Positions 55,452 to 62,874 of a stretch of 64,000 nucleotides of DNA are shown here, piece by piece. The notes under the pieces were generated by a model. It searched no databases, had not been told where the DNA came from, and worked only from the letters and a program-made list of their open reading frames with translations. How positions within the stretch are numbered: the first letter of the stretch is position 1; every line of letters begins with the position of its first letter. The translations under genes were made by a program, and so were the position numbers. The stretch is from Anabaena subtropica FACHB-260 (lineage in GTDB: Bacteria > Cyanobacteriota > Cyanobacteriia > Cyanobacteriales > Nostocaceae), in the NCBI RefSeq assembly GCF_014697105.1, contig NZ_JACJRF010000011.1, forward strand, positions 62,001-126,000, in the 5' to 3' direction.

Positions 55452-57200
55452 CTATTGACCACACTTGACACCAATCTTTGTGCCGACAATTTCGTTAGTT
55501 ATGATCAAATCAATCAAAAATGGCCCCTTATGATCCAAAGCTTTTTGGATAGCGGGAGCAATCTGATCTGGCTTCTCCACCCGAATCGCCTCAACTCCCA
55601 AAGACTTGGCTAATTCAGCAAAATTAATATTTGGATCGCACAGGTTAAAAGAAGATGGGTAGTCGTGTTCTGGTATTTGCTGCTCACCCCAATAGTGGAG
55701 AATGTTGAGCTTGAGGATTTGATAGCTGTGGTTATTGCAGATGACAAACTTGGCATCTATATTGTGGTGCGCCGCAGTCCAGAGGGCTTGGATAGTATAC
55801 ATACTCCCACCATCACCAGTGAAAGCAACCACGGTTTTATCTGGATTAGCCAGCTTAATACCGATTGCTCCAGGAATACCAACACCGAGAGAACCGCCTC
55901 GTGTTTGGAAATATTGTCCTAGTTTTGTCGGTGGGATGTACCGACAAAGTTCTGGAGAATTGGTAATGGCTTCATCGAAGATAATCGCATCTGCTGGCAA
56001 ATGGGCAGCTAATTCTTCTGCAAAACGAGTCATGTGCAGAGGTACTGCATCCCGGACTGCTTTGTCAGCCTCAAATTTAGCAGTTGTTTCCCGCTTCTTA
56101 TCCTCAGTGATCCGAGTAGTCCTGGCAAAAGCTTCTTGCTTCTGTTCAGGTGTCATGGTTGACTCAAGGACGGTGCTTAATTTGCTCAGGCTAGTTTTTG
56201 GATCACCAAGCAATCCTAAATCCACCGGAAAGTTTTTCGCTATTTCATAGGTATTCAAGTCGATGTGAATCACTTTCGCTGACGGAGCAAAAACTCCAGA
56301 CAGCGCCGGGAATACCTCTGGAAAAACGTAAGTTCCAGTAATCAATATTACGTCTGCTTGTGAAGTGACACGACGGCTATCATCGCCAAACATATGACCT
56401 AGTAGCCCTCCGAACAGAGGATGGGTAGCACTCATGTTCGCTTCTGATGAATCTGCTCCCCATACCTGCGCGCCGACCAACTCGGCTACAGATGTCAATT
56501 CAGCCTGGGCATCGGAAAAAGCTACACCATCACCCATAATAATTAGGGGATGTTTAGCACCTGCTAATAAGGTTGCTGCTGTTGCTAGTTGTTCTGGTTC
56601 AGGAGCAACCCTGGTTACTGGAAAAGAAGTTGGCACAACCTCTTCATAATTAGCAGCATCGAGGATATCCATCGGTAGGGAAACGAACACAGGCCCCATA
56701 GGCGGTGTAGCCGCTATCTTGATGGCTCGGCGTAGCACACGTAATAAAGAAGAAGGATCAACCACCCTTGTTGACCATTTGGTGACAGGCTGGGCCATGC
56801 TGACCAAATCTGCTGCCATTTGGGCATCCATCGCATCGTAGCAAATACCAGCTTCGCCAGCCAACACAACCAATGGTGCATGACCACGCATAGCCTGATA
56901 AATCATGCCGATGCCATTCCCTAAACCAACCCCACTATGAAGTTGCACAATAGTAGGCTTTTTGGTAGCACGGGCATAACCGTCACCTGCACCGACTGCA
57001 ATTGTTTCTTGCAGTGCAAAGATATATTCAAACTCTGGATAATAGTCCTTTAGTACATCTAGAAACCCCTGCTCAACTGTGCCAGGGTTGCCGAACATAT
57101 AATGTATGCCATCGGCTAGAAGTTGTTCGATGATGGCAAAGCGTCCTGTTCTATTAGCGATCAAAGGCTTCTCGCTACTCTGTTTGGTCAAGCTTACCAT
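55452..57200 (-). CDS. ThDP-dependent enzyme (acetolactate synthase/benzoylformate decarboxylase-like)
   Basis: 582 residues with the three domains of the family. The catalytic Glu65 is in ALQETIAVGAGDGYARAT. The ThDP/Mg motif starts with TGDGGSMYTIQALW (about 460) and ends with VICNNHSY about 26 residues on. FGNPGTVEQGFLDVL at the start resembles benzoylformate decarboxylase and related 2-oxoacid decarboxylases. The middle domain has no obvious FAD-type feature of acetolactate synthase that I can confirm. It probably decarboxylates a 2-oxoacid or joins two carbonyl compounds. It overlaps the upstream DJ-1 gene by 7 bp and uses a GAGGCGG site inside it. Confidence 0.87.
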   Translation of the reverse strand: MVSLTKQSSEKPLIANRTGRFAIIEQLLADGIHYMFGNPGTVEQGFLDVLKDYYPEFEYIFALQETIAVGAGDGYARATKKPTIVQLHSGVGLGNGIGMIYQAMRGHAPLVVLAGEAGICYDAMDAQMAADLVSMAQPVTKWSTRVVDPSSLLRVLRRAIKIAATPPMGPVFVSLPMDILDAANYEEVVPTSFPVTRVAPEPEQLATAATLLAGAKHPLIIMGDGVAFSDAQAELTSVAELVGAQVWGADSSEANMSATHPLFGGLLGHMFGDDSRRVTSQADVILITGTYVFPEVFPALSGVFAPSAKVIHIDLNTYEIAKNFPVDLGLLGDPKTSLSKLSTVLESTMTPEQKQEAFARTTRITEDKKRETTAKFEADKAVRDAVPLHMTRFAEELAAHLPADAIIFDEAITNSPELCRYIPPTKLGQYFQTRGGSLGVGIPGAIGIKLANPDKTVVAFTGDGGSMYTIQALWTAAHHNIDAKFVICNNHSYQILKLNILHYWGEQQIPEHDYPSSFNLCDPNINFAELAKSLGVEAIRVEKPDQIAPAIQKALDHKGPFLIDLIITNEIVGTKIGVKCGQ

Positions 57201-58021
57201 CCGTACCGCCTCAATCCTTTATCTAAAGCTTCCACCAATTTTTGACCAGTTGTATAAGAGTCTGCGGTAGACCGACCTGTAATGAATGGATAGTCAACAA
57301 TCACAGAGATTTCTTTGCCAAAATTACCGTGATATGCGCCATCTGGGCCTGTGGCATCTTGAAGAATATACTCTAAAGGATAGGGAGGTGGCCCCATGTT
57401 AATGTCAGCGCCGACGAATCCTGTACCATCTTTGTAGTCATATTCTTTGCAATGACCAGTAACGTGCTTACCCCAAATAATGCTCTTGCGGTCTGCTAGG
57501 TCACGAGCAAAAGCTAGACAAGTTACACCGTAGCATTCTGCGGCGATCGCCTTATTTTTTCTGTAAAAGCTGAGGATGAGGTCATGAACTCGATGGTTAT
57601 TGACTAAATCAACGATAGGGCCACTACCGCCCACAATCAATAAAGCATCGTATTGTTCCAAATCCTGCTGTACCTCGTCAAGGGCGTTATTGTAGGCTTC
57701 CATTTCCCGCAGGAATTTTTCCGCACTCCAGTAAGGGCGATCGGGCAACCATTGTGATAAGACGATGGGATTGTCTAATCTGGGGTTCCTTGGATCTTCC
57801 AAACGCTTGACTTTTTCAGCCATCTCCTGAGAGACTACTGTCCTACCTAAAGGTGGGTCAATATATGTAGGGTCCATACTAGGAGGAAGTGCTACTGGTC
57901 TTTTTCCTGTTGGAGTAGCAAAGTCAACTTGATATCCCGCAGCATCAAAAGTTTCTAAAGGCCCTACTAGTTCTTCGCCCCAATAACCATATTCAGATAA
58001 AATCGTTAGAATTTTTCTCAC
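57194..58021 (-). CDS. DJ-1/PfpI family protein, long form
   Basis: 275 residues, starting with GTG at 58021 (AGGAG 9 nt upstream). The class I glutamine amidotransferase-like fold shows ILTILSEYGYWGEELVGPLE with the family Glu, then YDALLIVGGSGPIVDLV, and a nucleophile elbow AAECYGVTC with Cys163. An insertion at about 40-115 makes it longer than most DJ-1 proteins, as in Hsp31-type members. Possible activities are glyoxalase III, hydratase or amidase. It is coupled to the ThDP gene by overlapping ends. Confidence 0.85.
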   Translation of the reverse strand: MRKILTILSEYGYWGEELVGPLETFDAAGYQVDFATPTGKRPVALPPSMDPTYIDPPLGRTVVSQEMAEKVKRLEDPRNPRLDNPIVLSQWLPDRPYWSAEKFLREMEAYNNALDEVQQDLEQYDALLIVGGSGPIVDLVNNHRVHDLILSFYRKNKAIAAECYGVTCLAFARDLADRKSIIWGKHVTGHCKEYDYKDGTGFVGADINMGPPPYPLEYILQDATGPDGAYHGNFGKEISVIVDYPFITGRSTADSYTTGQKLVEALDKGLRRYGW

Positions 58022-58058
58022 AAAATTGTCTCCTAATCATGAATGTATTTGGAAATAA

Positions 58059-58742
58059 TTAGCTTACTGCTCTTAGTCTAGAAACAGATGTTGTAGGTCT
58101 TCTGCCTGAGAAACGATTAGTAGCAATAGATAATTCTTGGATTTGTTCAGTAATCGCATCAATGAAGGCTTCAACTTCGTGTTTTGAACGACCAGTAATC
58201 AGGTCACCATCTACAACCACGCCTGAAGGTGATGGTGTGTAAATTGCACCGGCATTAATAATATCTGCAAGCACTACTTCATGGCAGATAACTTGTCGCC
58301 CTTTGAGTAATTCAGGTATTGGTGTCAATATCCATAACCCGTGGCAAAGTGCGCCTTTAATAATCCTCGGATTAGCCATCGCCTGAGCGTAAAACTGTAC
58401 AGCCGGTGAAGTGCAGACTTGTTCCGCACTAATGGGCTGACCTGTTGGTGGCTCAAAGTAACGTAGACGCACGCTAGTATAGTTCGCAGACATAATTACA
58501 GCTGCGTAGTCGTTAACATCTACGTTTTGGAAATCAATGTTTACATCTATTGTTTGGGGTGTATTACCTGTATCTTCATCACTGAAAAAACGAACGCTCG
58601 GCTGATCCCAGAGTCTAGACATCAGATGTACTGTTGCTTTTAGTTCTGAGAAGCGCTTTTGATAGGCTTCAATTTCTTCAGGAATGAACTCACTTTCTAC
58701 AAGAATGGCGATTTTTTTCCCACCAAGGGATCTAGGTATCAT
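58059..58742 (-). CDS. DJ-1/PfpI family protein, short form
   Basis: 227 residues. The fold marks are KKIAILVESEFIPEEIEAYQ with the conserved Glu, DYAAVIMSANYTSVRLRY, and the nucleophile elbow KGALCHGLWILTP with Cys133-His134. GDLITGRSKHEVEAFIDAI is the usual end. It differs clearly from the following paralogue, so the two probably do different steps or form a heteromer. It is the first gene of the minus-strand set, with no Shine-Dalgarno at the ATG at 58742. Confidence 0.85.
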   Translation of the reverse strand: MIPRSLGGKKIAILVESEFIPEEIEAYQKRFSELKATVHLMSRLWDQPSVRFFSDEDTGNTPQTIDVNIDFQNVDVNDYAAVIMSANYTSVRLRYFEPPTGQPISAEQVCTSPAVQFYAQAMANPRIIKGALCHGLWILTPIPELLKGRQVICHEVVLADIINAGAIYTPSPSGVVVDGDLITGRSKHEVEAFIDAITEQIQELSIATNRFSGRRPTTSVSRLRAVS

Positions 58743-59316
58743 ATTGGTTCAATATTCTTAAGGTCACTAGTACTGCCGTGAAGTCAAAAGTCAAAAGAAT
58801 TGTATTCCGAGCTTTTGCTCTATTAGAAATGATATTTTTATTCACGCTGTGCTGTACTAGATTATTAATGTGGAATGTATGTGACTTATTTTTTAAGTCT
58901 TTAATTAAAGAGTTTAGAGAGGAGAAAAAATAATTACAAGGGTGAATCTTTGGCAAAAAGGCTATATTCTTTTTTTAGAATATTTATGATAATTTCAAAG
59001 CGCAAATCAGAAATAACAAGGGTTTATTTTTCGTTATATAACCTCTTTTTTTTGGTAATATACACTCAACAAATAATTGAAATTCTCTTTATAATTTAAA
59101 TAATATTTTATAAAATATCAATAGCTAAGTTAAACCGTTGTTAAGTAGAAAGGCTGAATAAAATAAAAGTTTGTAATCAGGGCTACTCTACGGGAACGCT
59201 ATGCTAACAGCCCTTTAAAACCTGGTAAATGAGTGATAAATCGCTCACTACAAACAAAATTCATATTTAATTGTTTCTACCTACTTAGCTATTTTTACAC
59301 ACTTAATTTGATGTAA
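58743..59316. other. Divergent control region of the 52-60 kb gene cluster
   Basis: 574 bp between divergent genes, very AT-rich, with long A/T runs (58930-59120). It should hold the promoters of both the DJ-1 operon and the M24 gene. Near 59182-59260 lies a repeat (GGGAACGCTATGCTAACAGC) like that at 38833. No coding sequence seen. Confidence 0.45.
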
Positions 59317-60453
59317 ATGATGAATTCAATCAACCAAGAAATATCTGACAAATTAAAGTTAATCCGCAACGCCTTAAATGAAACTGGTGCGATGGGTATA
59401 CGATTGTACCGTTCAGATTGGTTTGCTTGGTCTACTGCTGGTGCTTCTAACACGGTGCTACTTGCTTCCGAGACTGGAGTAGCAGAAGTTCTCGTAACTG
59501 CTGAAGAAGCCTGGATATTGACTGATGAGATTGAAGCCCAACGCTTACAGGATGAAGAACTTCCGGGTAGAGATGAGTCATCAAATCCTGTCTACAAGAT
59601 GCACATTAATCCTTGGGCTGATAAGGCTGCTCGTGAATCTTTCGTGCGTGAAGTCACAAACGGAGGAAAGATTTTGAGTGACATTCCCAACGCTCATGAA
59701 AGCCCATTACCGATGTCACTCATCAATCAAAAGCGAGTGATAATGCCTACAGAATTGGAGCGTTATCGGCAAGTGGGGCGTTTAGCCAGTGAGGCTATAA
59801 CTGAGGTACTTTTGCAAGCCCAGCCTACGTGGACAGAATGCCAATTAGCCGGAGCAGGTGCAGAAGCATTGTGGTCAAGAGGACTACATCCAGCCTTGAC
59901 GCTAGTTGCTGGAGAAAAGCGTCTCCCCTTATACCGTCATGCCACACCCAAGCAAGAAAAGCTAGGACGTGCAACAATGCTGGTTTTTTGTGCGCGGGGA
60001 TATGGTCTATATGCGAATCTAACGAGATTTGTCTTTTTTGGTTTGGGGCAGGCCAATGCAGAGATCCGAAATTTAGCTTCTTTGCATTCTCAAGTCCATC
60101 AGATTGAAGCTGAAGCTTTGAATTTGTGTATTCCTAATACGCCTATCAGTGCAATTTATGATGCCCTTGGTCAGGCTTATAAGCAGCATGGTTATCCAGA
60201 CGCAATTCGTCAACATCATCAAGGAGGAACTACAGGCTATCTATCTCGTGAAATCATTGCCAATCCAACCACTAGTGAGATTTTAATGGAAAACACTGCT
60301 GTCGCCTGGAATCCAAGTTTACCAGGAGCTAAGGTGGAAGATACTTTCATCATTCTCAAGGATGGAGGGCTAGAAAACCTGACTTTCGATCCAAAATGGC
60401 CAAGTATCAAAGTTGAAGGACGCGATCGCCCCGTACCATTAGAAATTGACTAA
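59317..60453 (+). CDS. M24-fold (Xaa-Pro dipeptidase/creatinase-like) protein without metal ligands
   Basis: 378 residues: an N-terminal creatinase-like domain (about 1-135) and a C-terminal pita-bread domain. The region normally holding the two Asp ligands reads FCARGYGLYANLTR (224-237), without Asp. His is kept (HHQGGTTGYL, about 300). The first late Glu is lost (VAWNPSLPG) and the last is kept (KVEDTFII, Glu341). It may thus be a metal-independent creatinase-type hydrolase or a non-enzymatic partner. The ATG at 59317 is followed by a second at 59320. It is divergent from the DJ-1/ThDP operon. Confidence 0.8.
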   Translation: MMNSINQEISDKLKLIRNALNETGAMGIRLYRSDWFAWSTAGASNTVLLASETGVAEVLVTAEEAWILTDEIEAQRLQDEELPGRDESSNPVYKMHINPWADKAARESFVREVTNGGKILSDIPNAHESPLPMSLINQKRVIMPTELERYRQVGRLASEAITEVLLQAQPTWTECQLAGAGAEALWSRGLHPALTLVAGEKRLPLYRHATPKQEKLGRATMLVFCARGYGLYANLTRFVFFGLGQANAEIRNLASLHSQVHQIEAEALNLCIPNTPISAIYDALGQAYKQHGYPDAIRQHHQGGTTGYLSREIIANPTTSEILMENTAVAWNPSLPGAKVEDTFIILKDGGLENLTFDPKWPSIKVEGRDRPVPLEID

Positions 60454-60458
60454 AATGG

Positions 60459-60503
60459 AGCCAGCCGCCAGACTGATTGTATATAACAGGTTTGCGGCTG
60501 GCT
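60459..60503. terminator. Hairpin between convergent genes
   Basis: AGCCAGCCGC (60459-60468) and GCGGCTGGCT (60494-60503) form a perfect 10-bp G+C-rich stem with a 25-nt loop, between the M24 gene and malQ. No U-run; it could stop either transcript. Confidence 0.5.
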
Positions 60504-60507
60504 ACTT

Positions 60508-62025
60508 CTATGGGTGGTAGTGAGCCACCCGTCCGTAAGTTTCAGTCATCCCTTTGAGGCGATCGCTGACCTCTGGTGTTAAAGCTGCGGATTGATATCG
60601 CCAACCCCAACTCCCTACAGTTTTGCCAGGAAAATTCATCCGAGCTTCGCTACCCAAACCCAAAACGTCTTGTAGAGGAATAATTGCCTGATTAGCGACG
60701 GAACTTAGTGCTAATCGAATCACATCCCAGTGGATTCCAGATGGACTATTACAGCCTAAATAACTCAAGACTTGTTCTCTTTCTAGGGGTGACAATTGGT
60801 CGAACCAACCAACTGTCGTGTCATTATCGTGAGTACCTGTGTACACAACACAATTAGATTGATAATTGAACGGTAAAAAACGCTTTTCAGCTTGTGAACC
60901 TTCACCAAAGCCAAACTGTAAAATTTTCATACCGGGAAAATCAAACTTATCTCGCAGAGCGTATACTTCTGGTGTAATTTCTCCCAAATCCTCAGCGATG
61001 ATTGGCAATTGACCTAACTCTCGTTTGAGTACCTCAAAAAAAGCCTCTCCCGGCGCTTCCATCCACTCACCATTCATCGCAGTTGTTTCGCCCTGTTTGA
61101 CAGCCCAGTAAGCTTGAAATCCCCGAAAGTGATCGATGCGAATCAAGTCTACATAATTGAGCATAGATTGGAAGCGCTGCACCCACCACTTGAAGTTTTC
61201 CTGCTTGAGGCGCGTCCAATTATAAACAGGGTTCCCCCACAGTTGCCCAGTAGTGCTGAAGTAATCTGGCGGGGTTCCTGCCATTAGTGCTGGTTCACCT
61301 GTGTGTTCATCAAGGCAAAAGTTTTCAGGATTAGCCCACACATCAGCACTATGATGAGCTACATAAATAGCGATATCTCCCAGTATCTCAATTCCGCGCT
61401 GGTTAGCATAGCGCTTCAGTTGTGACCACTGCCAGAAAAACTCAAACTGTAAATATTTATGGTAGAAAACTTCATCGGCGAGTCGTTGTTGCCATTGTGC
61501 GATCGCCTCTGGTTTGCGCTGGGCGATCGCCATCTCCCAAGTATTCCAACTAGCGCCTTCATGGGTATCCTTGAGTGCCATGAACAAGGCATAATCATCT
61601 AGCCAATCAGCTTGATTCTTACAAAACTCTTTAAATTCCTGTTGCTGAACTGATGTTGCGCTAGTCTTGAAGTTCTGGCAGGCTGTTTGCAACATTGGTA
61701 TCTTTGTTTGGATAACCTGGGGAAAATCTACCCTTTCAGTCGATAAATTGGGTAAATTAGCCAAATCATCTTCAACTAGCAAGCCCTTTTTATACAGCCA
61801 ATCTGGGCTAATTAGCAGAGGATTGCCGGCGATCGCTGAATAACAAGCATAAGGAGAATTGCTATCCCCAGTAGGTCCCAATGGCAATATCTGCCAAAGT
61901 TGCTGTTTACTTTCTACTAAAAAATCAACAAAGCGATAAGCTTCCGGCCCAAAGTCACCAATGCCAAACTGACTTGGCAAAGAAGTAGGGTGTAGCAGAA
62001 TACCACTAGCTCTGGAAAAAGGCAT
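60508..62025 (-). CDS. malQ: 4-alpha-glucanotransferase (amylomaltase, GH77)
   Basis: 505 residues from the ATG at 62025 (GGAGG 7 nt upstream). It transfers alpha-1,4-glucan chains in glycogen and maltodextrin metabolism. Marks: ASGILLHPTSLPSQFGIGDF at the start, the nucleophile Asp in IRIDHFRGFQAYWAV, Glu in IIAEDLGEITPEVY and Asp in GTHDNDTTVGW. The length is that of the bacterial/plant DPE1 type. Its partner in glycogen use is probably glgX at 45-47 kb. Confidence 0.95.
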   Translation of the reverse strand: MPFSRASGILLHPTSLPSQFGIGDFGPEAYRFVDFLVESKQQLWQILPLGPTGDSNSPYACYSAIAGNPLLISPDWLYKKGLLVEDDLANLPNLSTERVDFPQVIQTKIPMLQTACQNFKTSATSVQQQEFKEFCKNQADWLDDYALFMALKDTHEGASWNTWEMAIAQRKPEAIAQWQQRLADEVFYHKYLQFEFFWQWSQLKRYANQRGIEILGDIAIYVAHHSADVWANPENFCLDEHTGEPALMAGTPPDYFSTTGQLWGNPVYNWTRLKQENFKWWVQRFQSMLNYVDLIRIDHFRGFQAYWAVKQGETTAMNGEWMEAPGEAFFEVLKRELGQLPIIAEDLGEITPEVYALRDKFDFPGMKILQFGFGEGSQAEKRFLPFNYQSNCVVYTGTHDNDTTVGWFDQLSPLEREQVLSYLGCNSPSGIHWDVIRLALSSVANQAIIPLQDVLGLGSEARMNFPGKTVGSWGWRYQSAALTPEVSDRLKGMTETYGRVAHYHP

Positions 62026-62154
62026 AATAAACCTCCATCTAACAAATAATAAAAATGGATCAATCAATCGACATAACTCGATAGCATAAAATTACGAAAT
62101 TATCTAAAAATTTCGGTAACGTTCTTTCTGATTTCCGTAGAGCCGCAGTATGGA

Positions 62155-62195
62155 CATTGCACAGTAGATGAATTGAGGTCATCTACTGTGCAATG
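62155..62195. repeat. Perfect 17-bp hairpin
   Basis: CATTGCACAGTAGATGA (62155-62171) and TCATCTACTGTGCAATG (62179-62195) are exact inverted repeats with a 7-nt loop. It lies between the SnoaL gene and malQ. It could end the upstream transcript or be a short palindromic repeat. No long U-run directly adjoins on the minus strand. Confidence 0.6.
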
Positions 62196-62316
62196 CCACA
62201 GTTTTTAAATGTCTTGGTAAAGTGGCAATCAAAAGTTTGATATTTTTATGTTGCCAGAGATACCATCTCTTTTCCAGTAAAGCTTGCTGTCAATGTGTAG
62301 TTTTTTGTGTTGAAGG

Positions 62317-62766
62317 CTACCACTGTTCTTGAAAGCTAGGATTGAATAAGAACTTTAATTTGTAGTTATTAACACTAACGTTATCCTCAACAATCTTACC
62401 GTTGCGGAATCGGAAGACATGGGTTTCGATGAATGTTATCTTTTTGCCAGTTGGAGCAACACCTAACATTGTTTGGGAATGAGTAGCAGTGACTTTAAAG
62501 CGCACAACTACCCGGTCTTCTCCAGCGAAGATGTCGTCAATATTCAAGCTAATGTCGGGAAAGGATTGGTGTATGTTATTAATTGCTTCTTTAGTAGTTT
62601 CGGGTCCAATGATGGGCTTTCCATCGAGAGTAATCTCGGTGTAGTAAATGAAGTTTGGGTCAAGAATTTCGTCGGCTACACTCCCGTCGTTTACAGCGAG
62701 GAATTTCTCGACGTAACGACGGGCAATAGTGAGGTTATCAGTTTGTGTCTTTAGTGTAGTGTTCAT
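62317..62766 (-). CDS. SnoaL-like polyketide cyclase/ester cyclase family protein
   Basis: 149 residues from the ATG at 62766 (AAGGAG 5-6 nt upstream). The pattern ARRYVEKFLAVNDGSVADEI, LDGKPIIGPETTKEAI, SFPDISLNIDDIFAGEDRVV and VTATHSQTMLGVAPTGKKI is that of the SnoaL ester cyclase family, where a His-Asp pair aids catalysis; His near 100 is kept. It is 108 bp after the P450 gene on the same strand, suggesting action on the P450 product. Confidence 0.82.
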   Translation of the reverse strand: MNTTLKTQTDNLTIARRYVEKFLAVNDGSVADEILDPNFIYYTEITLDGKPIIGPETTKEAINNIHQSFPDISLNIDDIFAGEDRVVVRFKVTATHSQTMLGVAPTGKKITFIETHVFRFRNGKIVEDNVSVNNYKLKFLFNPSFQEQW

Positions 62767-62874
62767 ACTTTCTCCTTCAAGCACTTATAAACAGGTGAAG
62801 ATGGTCAATCAAAAAGTAAAAGTAACTGGCTTCTGGCAGTAATTAAAGTAAATAACTAGTGCTTCAACAGCCTT

